Assembly: GCA_947491315.1 (NCBI GenBank) | Contig: CANLII010000012.1 | Coordinates: 1 to 62,458 of the forward strand | Reading direction: 5' to 3' | Source of the DNA: Ignavibacteria bacterium | GTDB lineage: Bacteria > Bacteroidota > Ignavibacteria > Kapaibacteriales > UBA961 | Length of the DNA stretch: 62,458 nt | Part shown: positions 47,105 to 55,402 of the stretch, piece after piece | How the letters are laid out: the number at the start of each line of letters is the position of its first letter | How positions within the stretch are numbered: position 1 is the stretch's first letter | The notes under the pieces: generated by a model | The model's database searches: none | Told to the model about the DNA's origin: nothing | Seen by the model: the letters and a program-made list of their open reading frames with translations, nothing else | Made by a program: the position numbers and the translations under genes

Positions 47105-47449
47105 AAGAGTACTCTTGTAATTTAGTTAAGATTTCTTCGCCCAAATTAGTAATTAATTCATCTGCATTTTGATTCAAACACTTACTCGTAAATATCCTCC
47201 ATTTACTTCTTCGCCTTTATTGAGTGTAAAGCTACCATCTATTTTATCTATGTTATTTGTCTCTCCATCACCTGTCATCACCTTGAAATCAACCCTCTCT
47301 TTATATGTATCATAGGTTTTCTTCATGACCGGTGAAAATCCATAGCACTAACCACAAAGTGGATCAAACACATAGATAATTGTTGGCTTTTCTTGTCCGC
47401 ACATAGCTGTACATCCAAACAATACGAGGCATGCGACAAGAGTTTTCAT
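47105..47449 (-). pseudogene. Disrupted DsbA-family (DSBA-like thioredoxin) gene with TAG at the CGWC Trp
   Basis: ATG at 47449 begins a signal/lipobox-like MKTLVACLVLFGC, then KPTIIYVFDPLCG, then TAG (47348-47350), and directly in the same frame CYGFSPVMKKTYDTYKERVDFKVMTG. Family members read CGWCYGFSPVMK, so TGG has become TAG at the active-site Trp. The frame then continues to TGA at 47174-47176 without the helical domain expected of a ~220-residue protein. A shifted frame (NQNADELITNLGEE) stays coding-like to about 47105. This is a nonsense-mutated and truncated remnant that accounts for the gap 47102-47497. Confidence 0.75.
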
Positions 47450-47497
47450 ATAATTTCCTTTATCAATTGAGATTGCAAAAATGGGTAAATTGTTTGC

Positions 47498-48067
47498 ATG
47501 GACAAACAAACATATAAGCATAACATTCAGCTGTTTTTTAAACATCCTGAAACCCGATTCATACTCCCATCGACATTACTCTATATGGGAATCATGATAT
47601 TTGTTGGTTCTCTTATCATGTTTGGCTTCGGGGTTGCACCAGTATTATTCAAAGTCATGCCCACAAAAGATTTGGCCGGCATGGCAAATCAGGCGATTCT
47701 CTCAAGGATGGTCATCCTACAAGGTATTGCACTGCTGATCATGTCAGGTTCATTGATTCTTCTGAGGAATTGGTCAGGTGTGATCGTTCGCAAGTCAATG
47801 TGGTTCACTGTAGGATGCATTTCCGTCATATATATCCTCTATGGAATAGTCATTCAAAATGCAATGCTTTCTCTTCAAAGTGCTATTGGTTCATTTGACA
47901 ATCCATTGGAAACAGGTCAGCAAGCCCTTTCTCAATTCAGACAATTGCATAAATTATATTCGTTTTTATCATCATTCGCATCAGTACTATCCATTGCATT
48001 GATGATACTTCACATGTATTTCAATCGCATCAACATCAACTCACCCCACCCTGAATTTCGAGCATAG
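47498..48067 (+). CDS. DUF4149-like inner membrane protein
   Basis: 189 residues with four hydrophobic segments (about 25-50, 73-88, 102-122, 160-178). FVGSLIMFGFGVAPVLFKVMP is like the DUF4149 start motif, and an FRQLHKLYSFLS segment precedes the last helix. DUF4149 proteins are small membrane proteins of unknown function, often near genes for redox or heme biology. It is divergent from the DsbA pseudogene and convergent with acn. Confidence 0.6.
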   Translation: MDKQTYKHNIQLFFKHPETRFILPSTLLYMGIMIFVGSLIMFGFGVAPVLFKVMPTKDLAGMANQAILSRMVILQGIALLIMSGSLILLRNWSGVIVRKSMWFTVGCISVIYILYGIVIQNAMLSLQSAIGSFDNPLETGQQALSQFRQLHKLYSFLSSFASVLSIALMILHMYFNRININSPHPEFRA

Positions 48068-48069
48068 TC

Positions 48070-48172
48070 GACATACGGCTCACCTCGGCTTCGCTCGGTG
48101 TGCAATCGGCTTCGCTCGGTGTGCAAGCCCCAGAGGGGCGACATCTCAATAGCCCCGTAGGGGCGACATCAT
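48070..48172 (-). repeat. Hairpin repeat block, copy set 3
   Basis: Two TCGGCTTCGCTCGGTG units are followed by GCCCC-AGA-GGGGC and GCCCC-GTA-GGGGC units, each followed by GACATC. Orientation is opposite to the block at 31958. The block lies between the convergent DUF4149 and acn genes. Confidence 0.85.
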
Positions 48173-48175
48173 AAT

Positions 48176-48209
48176 AAAAAAAAAGGATTGACCACAAAGT
48201 CAATCCTTT
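48176..48209 (-). terminator. Rho-independent terminator of acn
   Basis: A perfect 11-bp stem (48182-48192 with 48199-48209), 6-base loop, and nine T on the minus strand (48176-48184). It lies 25 bases after the acn stop. Confidence 0.85.
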
Positions 48210-48233
48210 CTCATACATCTCTGAACGCTCTTA

Positions 48234-50480
48234 TTATGAAGCAGAGTTCTTCGCTATCAAGTTCAATGCACTTCCTGCCTTGAACCAACCGATTTGTTGT
48301 TCATTCAAGCTTTGTTTCACTGTGATTGTATCACTGGTACCATCAGCATGCGTGATTGTCATATCAAGATTCTTTCCGGGTGACAATTGTTCAATATCGA
48401 TTGCAATCATGTCATCTTCACGGAATACATCATAATCAGCAGGATTGATGAAGGTAAGTGGCAACATGCCTTGCTTCTTCAAATTTGTTTCATGAATGCG
48501 GGCAAATGATTTCACGAGAATGATCTTTCCACCAAGGAAGCGTGGCTCCATTGCTGCATGCTCGCGTGAAGAACCTTCGCCATAATTTTCTTCACCAACA
48601 ACAACCCAATATGCACCGCGCGCTTTATAATCGCGTGCCACTTTTGGCACTTCGTCATAATCGCCGGTGAACATATTCTTGATTGTATTCGCTTTACCAT
48701 TCACATAATTGATGGCACCAATCAACATATTATTGGAAATATTGTCGAGATGACCACGGAAGCGAAGCCAAGGACCAGCCATACTGATATGATCTGTTGT
48801 ACATTTACCATTCACTTTGATAAGCAAAGGCATATGTAAATAATCTTCAGCCTTCGGTGCTTTGAACGGTAAAAGCGCCTGTAATCTCTGTGATTCGGGT
48901 GCAATAGATACATTTAAAGAAGATCCATCTTCAGCAGGAGACACAAAACCATGCTCATCAGGTACAAAGCCACCTACAGGCAATTCTTTGCCAATGGGAG
49001 GATTAAGAATGATGCCATTGACAGGCTCTTTGGTGAAGTCAATAGTCAAATCTCCAGTCAGTGCAAATCCAATGACAGTCTCCGGAGAAGCCACGAAAGC
49101 ATGCGTATCGGGATTGCCATCATTTCTGGATGTGAAATTTCTATTGAATGAAGTGATGATTGAATTTTTATCACCTTTTTGCACATCATGACGCTTCCAT
49201 TGTCCGATACATGGTCCACAAGCATTCGCAAGAACTTTTCCGCCGACAGATTCCATCGCAGTGAGAAAGCCGTCTCTTTCGATGGTAGCTCGCACTTGTT
49301 CAGAACCTGGTGTTATCGTGAATTCACTCTTTGTTTTGAGTCCTTTTGATGCTGCATATGCAGAAATCTCGGCCACACGACTCATGTCTTCATAGCTTGA
49401 ATTCGTGCAAGAACCAATAAGTGCAACTCGCAATTCTGAAGGCCAATTGTTTTCTTTCACAGCTTTGGTAAATTCACTGATGGGCATCGCACGATCAGGA
49501 GTGAATGGTCCATTCACATGTGGCTCAAGCGCATCCAAATCAATGTGAATCACTTGGTCATAATAGTGTTCAGGATTCAATGCGACTTCATCATCTGCTC
49601 GCAAATGATCCATCACATTTGAAGCCAAATCTGCAATATCCGATCTATCTGTTGAATGCAAATAACGCATCATAGATTCATCGCATGGGAAGATTGATGT
49701 GGTTGCTCCAATCTCCGCACCCATATTACAAATAGTACCTTTTCCTGTTGCACTAAATGATGCACATCCATCACCGAAATATTCAACGATTGCACCTGTA
49801 CCACCTTTCACGGTCAAGATTCCGGCAAGCTTCAAAATCACGTCTTTTGCTGAAGTCCATCCACTCATCTTTCCTGTCAATTTCACACCGATAAGTTTTG
49901 GCATTTGCAATTCCCATGGCATGTCTGCCATCACATCAACGGCATCTGCCCCACCAACTCCGATTGCAATCATTCCGAGTCCACCCGCATTCGGTGTATG
50001 AGAATCTGTACCAATCATCATGCCACCGGGGAATGCATAGTTTTCTAGTACAACTTGATGAATGATTCCAGCACCCGGCTTCCAAAAACCAATACCGTAT
50101 TTCTGTGATACAGATCCAAGGAAGGCAAATACTTCGTCATTTTCAATCAATGATTGCTTCAAGTCACTGATGGCACCATGCTCTGCACGAATTAAATGAT
50201 CACAGTGTACGGTTGAAGGAACTGCAACTTTTGGAATGCCTGCACTCATGAATTGAAGAAGCGCCATCTGTGCTGTTGCATCCTGCATGGCAACGCGATC
50301 AGGATTGAAATCTACATATGATGCACCACGCTGATGAGGGGCTGAAGGCATTTCAGACATATGTGCATAAAGAATCTTCTCAGCAAGAGTTAATGGTCTG
50401 CCAAGAAGTGTTCTCGCCTGCTGTACTTTCCCAGGAAGTGCAGCATATACCTTCCGTATCATCTCAAGATCGAATGCCAT
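48234..50480 (-). CDS. acn: Aconitate hydratase (mitochondrial-type)
   Basis: 748 residues from ATG 50480 (TTG at 50495 is in frame). The [4Fe-4S] cysteines are in [15 protein letters not shown] (near 355) and [11 protein letters not shown] (near 420-425). Active-site stretches [27 protein letters not shown] and [10 protein letters not shown] are intact. The ~750-residue length and [10 protein letters not shown] start match the mitochondrial-type group rather than the ~890-residue AcnA. It isomerises citrate to isocitrate in the TCA cycle, next to sucC. The start is preceded by hairpin repeats rather than a recognisable promoter, and the gene may be transcribed with sucC. Confidence 0.95.
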   Translation of the reverse strand: MAFDLEMIRKVYAALPGKVQQARTLLGRPLTLAEKILYAHMSEMPSAPHQRGASYVDFNPDRVAMQDATAQMALLQFMSAGIPKVAVPSTVHCDHLIRAEHGAISDLKQSLIENDEVFAFLGSVSQKYGIGFWKPGAGIIHQVVLENYAFPGGMMIGTDSHTPNAGGLGMIAIGVGGADAVDVMADMPWELQMPKLIGVKLTGKMSGWTSAKDVILKLAGILTVKGGTGAIVEYFGDGCASFSATGKGTICNMGAEIGATTSIFPCDESMMRYLHSTDRSDIADLASNVMDHLRADDEVALNPEHYYDQVIHIDLDALEPHVNGPFTPDRAMPISEFTKAVKENNWPSELRVALIGSCTNSSYEDMSRVAEISAYAASKGLKTKSEFTITPGSEQVRATIERDGFLTAMESVGGKVLANACGPCIGQWKRHDVQKGDKNSIITSFNRNFTSRNDGNPDTHAFVASPETVIGFALTGDLTIDFTKEPVNGIILNPPIGKELPVGGFVPDEHGFVSPAEDGSSLNVSIAPESQRLQALLPFKAPKAEDYLHMPLLIKVNGKCTTDHISMAGPWLRFRGHLDNISNNMLIGAINYVNGKANTIKNMFTGDYDEVPKVARDYKARGAYWVVVGEENYGEGSSREHAAMEPRFLGGKIILVKSFARIHETNLKKQGMLPLTFINPADYDVFREDDMIAIDIEQLSPGKNLDMTITHADGTSDTITVKQSLNEQQIGWFKAGSALNLIAKNSAS

Positions 50481-50514
50481 AAAATCTAAAACCAATTGGT
50501 GAAAAAATCAAAGT

Positions 50515-50717
50515 CACACCTCGACTTCGCTCGGTGTCCATCTGCGTTCGCTCGGTGTCCATCTGCGTTCGCTCGGCTCCGCTCGGTGTGCAAGCCCCGT
50601 AGGGGCGACATCATAATAGCCCCAGAGGGGCGACATCATAATAGCCCCAGAGGGGCGACATCACAAACATCGTCGGAAATCGCACCCCGGCCTGAAGGCC
50701 ACCCCTCATCCGAGGGG
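50515..50717 (-). repeat. Hairpin repeat block, copy set 4, with two further hairpins
   Basis: Four GAC/GCG-TTCGCTCGG units (50520-50586) are followed by GCCCC-GTA-GGGGC and two GCCCC-AGA-GGGGC units (to about 50662) spaced by GACATCATAATA. Then come GGCCT-GA-AGGCC (50689-50700) and CCCCTC-ATCC-GAGGGG (50702-50717), just after the sucC stop. No T-run follows, so it is not a classical terminator. Confidence 0.85.
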
Positions 50718-50724
50718 AATCACA

Positions 50725-51963
50725 TCATTTCGAAAGCGCAATGGTCACTTTATTCGCAGCATCTTCAAGTGTTGTTGCAACGAGAAATTCCATTCCGGAA
50801 TTCTTCAAAATTTCGCCTGCTTCGATTGCATTTGTTCCTTCGAGACGAACAATTACAGGTGTGGAAACAGAGACTTCTTTGAGTGCCTGCACAATACCAT
50901 TTGCAACACGATCGCAACGAACAATGCCACCAAAAATATTGATGAGCACGCATTCCACTCCAGGATCATTTGTCATAATACGGAAAGCATTTGCGATACG
51001 CTCAACATTTGCTCCGCCTCCCACATCGAGGAAGTTTGCAGGGGCTCCGCCGGCAAGCTGGATGATGTCCATCGTGGCCATCGCCAAGCCAGCACCATTC
51101 ACCATGCAACCAACATTACCATCAAGTTTGATATAATTCAAATTGAATTTTGATGCTTCCACTTCAAGTGGATCTTCTTCTGATTCATCACGCAATTCCA
51201 CGAAATCAGGATGACGATACAATGCATTATCATCAAAATTCACTTTGGCATCGAGGGCGATAAATTCACCGTCTTCAGACACGACAAGTGGGTTCACCTC
51301 AAGCATGCTGCAATCCATGTCTTCATAAGCATGGTACAGCTTTTCAATGAATGTGATGAAACTCTTATATGCCTGACCACTCAATCCTAAACCGAATGCC
51401 ATACGGCGCGCTTGGAATTGTTGGAATCCGATTGAAGGATCAATGAATTCTTTCAAGATTTTTTCTGGTGTATGCTCGGCAACTTCTTCAATGTCCATAC
51501 CGCCTTCGGTGGAAATCATGATAATATTGCGTGAGGTACCGCGATCAAGAAGGATACTGCAATAATATTCATGAGCAATCTTACAACCTTCTTCGATGAA
51601 CATGCGGCGAACAACTTTGCCGGCTTCACCGGTTTGAATGGTTATAAGCGTATTATTAAACGTTGCTTCAGCATACTGCTTGGCTTTTTCTGCAATATCA
51701 CCATCATAAATCACGGTGACGCCACGAACCGGCTTACCATATAACTCCAGAGGCTGCTTGGTTTGTGTATCATGCATGATACCTTTACCTCTTCCTCCGG
51801 CATGAATTTGTGATTTGAGAACAATCACATTAATTCCATTGTCAACAAATTCAGTCTTGGCTACTAAGCTGGCTTCGTCTGCTGAAAAAACCGCTTTCCC
51901 TTTGAGCACAGGGACATTATAGCGACGCAGAATTTCTTTGGCTTGATACTCGTGGATATTCAT
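50725..51963 (-). CDS. sucC: Succinate-CoA ligase (ADP-forming) beta subunit
   Basis: 412 residues, slightly longer than the usual ~390. It starts MNIHEYQAKEILRRYNVPV; the ATP-grasp domain has HAGGRGKG and EVNPLVV, and the C-terminal CoA-ligase domain has VGCMVNGAGLAMATMD, FLDVGGGAN and NIFGGIVRCD. With SucD it converts succinyl-CoA to succinate with substrate-level ATP formation. sucD is not adjacent in this window. A well-formed promoter lies ~85 bases upstream. Confidence 0.95.
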   Translation of the reverse strand: MNIHEYQAKEILRRYNVPVLKGKAVFSADEASLVAKTEFVDNGINVIVLKSQIHAGGRGKGIMHDTQTKQPLELYGKPVRGVTVIYDGDIAEKAKQYAEATFNNTLITIQTGEAGKVVRRMFIEEGCKIAHEYYCSILLDRGTSRNIIMISTEGGMDIEEVAEHTPEKILKEFIDPSIGFQQFQARRMAFGLGLSGQAYKSFITFIEKLYHAYEDMDCSMLEVNPLVVSEDGEFIALDAKVNFDDNALYRHPDFVELRDESEEDPLEVEASKFNLNYIKLDGNVGCMVNGAGLAMATMDIIQLAGGAPANFLDVGGGANVERIANAFRIMTNDPGVECVLINIFGGIVRCDRVANGIVQALKEVSVSTPVIVRLEGTNAIEAGEILKNSGMEFLVATTLEDAANKVTIALSK

Positions 51964-52046
51964 GGTGGTTGACCAACTATTGAAAATTGTTTTCGCGATT
52001 CTTTGCTGAACCGCTAAATTGTTCGATATTCAAGTTAAAACAGACT

Positions 52047-52078
52047 CAAAACTACCAAATCGGCATGGGATAGCCAAA
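52047..52078 (-). promoter_or_regulatory. Bacteroidota-type promoter of sucC
   Basis: On the minus strand TTTG (52075-52078), 20 bases, then TAGTTTTG (52047-52054). Spacing and both boxes fit the consensus. The predicted leader is about 80 bases. Confidence 0.5.
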
Positions 52079-52092
52079 ACCATGCGAATACC

Positions 52093-53022
52093 ATGAAAAT
52101 TGGATCAATCTATCTTTCTCTCATTACCATCATTTTGCTCTATTTGAGCATCAAACCAATGATGGAATCCACTGAAATCGGAAGCGAGGGTAATCCAATC
52201 CGGATCTTGCTGACCCCCTCTGTGGATGCTCAGAAATTGAGCAATAGCGCCGATAGCCTCGTGGCTTATCTTGAAGCAAAAACCGGTTATCATTTCATGG
52301 TCACATTCCCAGCGAGTTATATAGCAGTCGTGGAATCCTTTGGAAGCGGAAAAGCTGACATTGCGGCGATGAATACATTCAGTTATATTCTGGCACATCA
52401 AAAATATGGCGTTAAAGCCGTATTGAAAGTCATTCGTAGAGATGGAGAAACCACTTACCGTGGACAATTCATAGCAAAAACACAGAGCGGTATCAATTCT
52501 ATTGATGATCTTAGAGGGAAGAAAGTCGCATTTGTCGATGCAGCATCAACTTCAGGATATATTCTTCCCAAAGCCCTGCTCGAGAAAAAAGGTATCAAAC
52601 CCGCCGAAGAAGTCTTTGCGATGAGACATGATAATGTGGTGACAATGGTTTATCAGAATCAAGTAGATGCAGGGGCAACATATTTTTCGCCACCGGATAA
52701 AAAAACAGGCGAAATCCTTGATGCAAGAGCTCGCGTGAGCAAACAATATCCTGATATTTATTCAGTGGTCAAAATCATAGGATTCACCGAAAGCATACCT
52801 AATGATCCCTTCGTGTTTCGTGCAGATTTTCCGGAAGATATGAAGAAGGAATTGATTCAAGCATTACTTGATTTTCAATCCACGCCGGCAGGAAAAGAAA
52901 CATTGTATGCCACATATAGTGTGGAAGGATTGGCACCGACTACAGACAAAGATTATGATGTATTGCGCAAGATGATCGCCACTTTCGGCGGAGATCTCGA
53001 AAAAGCATTAAAGAAAAAATAA
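52093..53022 (+). CDS. phnD: PhnD-like phosphate/phosphonate ABC substrate-binding protein
   Basis: 309 residues. A single N-terminal hydrophobic segment (about 5-20) has no lipobox. The periplasmic binding fold is seen in IRILLTPSVDAQKLSNSADSLVAYLE, GKADIAAMNTFSYI, SIDDLRGKKVAFVDAASTSGYILP and NDPFVFRADFP, a pattern typical of PhnD/PtxB proteins. Such proteins deliver phosphonate or phosphite to an ABC importer, but no phnC or phnE gene is adjacent. The next gene is convergent. The ligand is therefore uncertain, and a sensory role is also possible. Confidence 0.82.
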   Translation: MKIGSIYLSLITIILLYLSIKPMMESTEIGSEGNPIRILLTPSVDAQKLSNSADSLVAYLEAKTGYHFMVTFPASYIAVVESFGSGKADIAAMNTFSYILAHQKYGVKAVLKVIRRDGETTYRGQFIAKTQSGINSIDDLRGKKVAFVDAASTSGYILPKALLEKKGIKPAEEVFAMRHDNVVTMVYQNQVDAGATYFSPPDKKTGEILDARARVSKQYPDIYSVVKIIGFTESIPNDPFVFRADFPEDMKKELIQALLDFQSTPAGKETLYATYSVEGLAPTTDKDYDVLRKMIATFGGDLEKALKKK

Positions 53023-53973
53023 TCAGCGCACAATCATCAATGTGCCCGTTTGAATATTCCCCTGTTCATATCCCCGCATAAGATATAATCCAGCGGAAAG
53101 TCCTGAAATGGAAATGTATCCGTTCTCCACTCGACTCACCCATACACCTTGCATGGTATATACATCAAATTGTTGTAAGCCGGAAATTACTCTAGCCAGC
53201 CCATCAGCACTTGCATGCACAGGATTCGGTGCTACTTCTATCTTCCCTTTGCTTTGCTCTTTCTCATTGATTACTGCAATCGCATCCAAATCAAAACCAC
53301 ATGTTGGAAATGGCGTAGGCCAAGGATCATTGATGATATTTCCATCTGAATCATAAGAAGCAAAGCGCGGATCAATAGAACCAATCACATCAATCACACG
53401 AATATGCGTGATAGATTGGATATCAATTCCGGCACTATCTTTCAATTCAAACAAATCAAATGGAGTACCAAATCCACCTCGATATTTTCCAGCAAGATTA
53501 TTGAGCTTGCGCACATCGGGAATACGATCAAATGGTCCGATTTGCTTTGCAGAAGATGTGAGCGAAGTTGCAGGAAAACGCACAAAATGCACACCATCAC
53601 TACTCACCTCAATAAAAGCAAGTTCCAAAAAGTAGTCTTCGAAGGAATTTTCAAATACGGCAAAATCAGGTCCCGAACCATCTGTAATCGGTTGCGCAAA
53701 TATCATTGTCGCCACACCACCATCCCCCAAACTGATCACATTTTGATCCGCAAAACCGATCGCATTATTCACATCATCAATGCCAACTTTTTCTCCATTT
53801 TGATTTGCAATGGAAAGAAGTCCTGGCATTACTTGACATGAAACACCCCATTTCAAACCCAATTGATCGGCTGGAATTGCATCACTGCCCGGCATACCCA
53901 CTCTGTCCGGAAATTGTGCATAGATGCTTGTCAAACCACAAAGCATGACAAGCATCTTCATCATGCTTTTCAT
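53023..53973 (-). CDS. T9SS surface protein of a cobalamin-riboswitch operon
   Basis: 316 residues with signal peptide (about 1-19, ending IYAQ). The body (about 70-235) has a conserved beta-rich pattern: SLGDGGVATMIFAQPITDG, GPDFAVFENSF, FLELAFIEVSSDG, LAGKYRGGFGTPFDLFEL and a GFDLDAIAVIN end. The last ~70 residues (EVAPNPVHASADGLARVI ... SAGLYLMRG) are a T9SS sorting domain. Its ATG overlaps the TGA of the DUF6580 gene by 4 bases, and a cobalamin riboswitch precedes that gene. I infer a surface-exposed corrinoid-capture role by position; no binding site is recognisable. Confidence 0.75.
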   Translation of the reverse strand: MKSMMKMLVMLCGLTSIYAQFPDRVGMPGSDAIPADQLGLKWGVSCQVMPGLLSIANQNGEKVGIDDVNNAIGFADQNVISLGDGGVATMIFAQPITDGSGPDFAVFENSFEDYFLELAFIEVSSDGVHFVRFPATSLTSSAKQIGPFDRIPDVRKLNNLAGKYRGGFGTPFDLFELKDSAGIDIQSITHIRVIDVIGSIDPRFASYDSDGNIINDPWPTPFPTCGFDLDAIAVINEKEQSKGKIEVAPNPVHASADGLARVISGLQQFDVYTMQGVWVSRVENGYISISGLSAGLYLMRGYEQGNIQTGTLMIVR

Positions 53974-54542
53974 ATTTGCTCTGTTTTGGCAATCGCAATA
54001 TTCAATGTCTTGCCTGCCAATGCAAAACCACCGAATAAAATACCGGAATACATCAAATCACCAACAAAACTGCCTTGCAAGAATGGCAAACCTGCAGCAT
54101 AACTCATCATCAATCCCTCAAAAGATTGTGGATACATTGGATTTCCAATCCAAGCACCAAAATTCGTGATGAGGAAGAAGATGGAAGTTGCAAGAATGCT
54201 GCCGGACATGATGCGGGCTATGGATACGGTATTGAATAAGAAAAATCCCATCATACTTATTAATGCATAACTTCCATATACCCAAGCAGAACCCGCATAA
54301 AACCAAGTAAATCCATCAAATAATTCAGCATAGATTACATTGTTTATAAAGAGATCGCTGAGCCAAGTGGCAAGGAATGGAATCAATAAAGCCATCCATT
54401 TTCGAGAAAAATACGCAGAACCCAATAAGCCCATCGCGGCAATTGGTGACATATTATAGGGATGTGGAATGATTCTGCCGAATGCGGCAATAAGAATGAG
54501 AGCCGAAAGAAGAATGAGTCTGCTATGCATCTGTGACTTCAT
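53970..54542 (-). CDS. DUF6580-like membrane protein, riboswitch-controlled, putative vitamin uptake
   Basis: 190 residues from ATG 54542, which begins MKSQMHSRLILLSALILIAAFGRIIPHPYNMSP just before the first membrane helix. The frame is open back to an ATG at 54632, but that would lie at the end of the aptamer, so I prefer 54542. Five or six hydrophobic segments are seen, with NMSPIAAMGLLGSAYFSRKW, FLATWLSDLFINN and NFGAWIGNPMYPQS. The layout resembles ECF-type S components and DUF6580 proteins. Under a cobalamin riboswitch and coupled to a surface protein, it is likely part of cobalamin or precursor uptake; the transport role is inference. Confidence 0.7.
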   Translation of the reverse strand: MKSQMHSRLILLSALILIAAFGRIIPHPYNMSPIAAMGLLGSAYFSRKWMALLIPFLATWLSDLFINNVIYAELFDGFTWFYAGSAWVYGSYALISMMGFFLFNTVSIARIMSGSILATSIFFLITNFGAWIGNPMYPQSFEGLMMSYAAGLPFLQGSFVGDLMYSGILFGGFALAGKTLNIAIAKTEQI

Positions 54543-54635
54543 GGTATCAACACCTTTATGGATGAAAGAAAGTGTGGCCATGGTCATATACCGTAACGCA
54601 GATGCCTGCACTTTCTCGTGAGTGCTATGCATTGA

Positions 54636-54745
54636 CTATCAAGTGAAGTATCCGGCTGATCCGATTGGATTCACGGTTGCACGACAGCTCAGGATTTACA
54701 CCTGATTCCTTCTTGTCAATTACTGACAAAACTTGAGGCCTATGT
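54636..54745 (-). ncRNA. Cobalamin riboswitch (compact form)
   Basis: On the minus strand the order of conserved elements is: hairpin TTGTCA-GTAAT-TGACAA; GAAGGAATC; CAGGTGTAAATCCTG; AGCTGTCGTGCAACCGTGA; short hairpin ATCC-AATC-GGAT; B12-box-like AGCCGGATAC. Closing helix P1 is a perfect 6-bp pair, TCAAGT (54731-54736) with ACTTGA (54639-54644). The matches to GGTGnAAnTCC, GCnACYGTGA and AGCCnGRnAC follow the cobalamin family. The P7-to-B12-box region is reduced to ~13 bases, far shorter than large AdoCbl aptamers. A 3' hairpin with GCACT/AGTGC stem (54607-54632) may be the expression platform; it lacks a T-run, suggesting translational control. Confidence 0.8.
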
Positions 54746-54758
54746 CAAATCAATGATG

Positions 54759-54788
54759 CAAATCTAATGAGTTTTTCGTTTCAACAAA
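54759..54788 (-). promoter_or_regulatory. Promoter of the cobalamin-riboswitch operon
   Basis: On the minus strand TTTG (54785-54788), 18 bases, then TAGATTTG (54759-54766). Predicted transcription starts near 54752, just before the aptamer's 5' end. Confidence 0.5.
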
Positions 54789-54805
54789 GTATTTCCCTGA
54801 TTAAC

Positions 54806-55330
54806 TTATCCAAGATTCTGCAATTCAGACACCAAATCTCTATCTGTGCCAATTTGCATCTTCTTTCTAATGCTGAAACGATGATTCTCAACAGTCCGCA
54901 CCTGAATTGCAAAAAGTTCTGCAATCTCCTTTGTGGTCATGCCGGACTTGAGAAGCGATGCAATGCGTATCTCTTGATGTGAAAGAGTGGGGAATTTCTT
55001 GCATAATGACTCCATGAACGGTTCATTGTACATCCGCAATTGCGAGTGAAATAATTCCCAATCCCGCTTCTTCAAACCTTCCACCTGCAAGGAACGCAAA
55101 ATCTCTTTCAACATGAGCTTATGATCAGCCCTGTCAATTTCCTTCTTCAATCCTGACAATAGTTTATGCGCATTTCCCATGATATCTTTTATTTGAATCA
55201 GCTCAAGAGTCTTACTCATCAATTCAGACTGCATTGATGAAAATTTTGTACTTGATTCGCGGTTCTTATGTTCCCGACTGATCTTATCTTTTTTCACAGT
55301 TCCCGATGACTGAACATTCTGCTTTGTCAT
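54806..55330 (-). CDS. LuxR-type helix-turn-helix regulator without receiver domain
   Basis: 174 residues. The C-terminal ~60 residues are a LuxR/FixJ DNA-binding domain (FPTLSHQEIRIASLLKSGMTTKEIAELFAIQVRTVENHRFSIRKKM). Before it, a coiled-coil stretch (about 35-95) and WELFHSQLRMYNEPFMESLCKKFP match the cytoplasmic end of Bacteroidota propeller- or TPR-type LuxR sensors. Here the sensory part is missing, so this is a soluble stand-alone form. There is no phosphoacceptor domain. Targets are unknown; it lies upstream of the cobalamin operon in the same direction but has its own stop 40 bases before that promoter. Confidence 0.8.
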   Translation of the reverse strand: MTKQNVQSSGTVKKDKISREHKNRESSTKFSSMQSELMSKTLELIQIKDIMGNAHKLLSGLKKEIDRADHKLMLKEILRSLQVEGLKKRDWELFHSQLRMYNEPFMESLCKKFPTLSHQEIRIASLLKSGMTTKEIAELFAIQVRTVENHRFSIRKKMQIGTDRDLVSELQNLG

Positions 55331-55394
55331 AAAACCTCAATTGCTGTTGTTTACCCTTTTGGAGCAGAATTTTTCATCATCTCCAAAGTTTAAG

Positions 55395-55402
55395 CAAATT
55401 TA
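55395..55402 (-). promoter_or_regulatory. Possible -7 element for the LuxR-type gene
   Basis: The minus strand reads TAAATTTG, matching TAnnTTTG, 65 bases before the ATG. No -33 is seen at the expected distance. Confidence 0.35.

Noticed and set aside
47348-47350. TAG recoding (e.g. pyrrolysine or programmed read-through) in the DsbA-like gene
   Set aside because: Trp-to-TAG is one base change, the remainder of the gene is also truncated and frame-shifted, and no recoding element is visible.
54543-54632. Upstream ATG at 54632 as start of the DUF6580 protein
   Set aside because: It begins within the predicted expression-platform hairpin next to the aptamer and adds a polar leader before the first membrane helix; ATG 54542 fits better.
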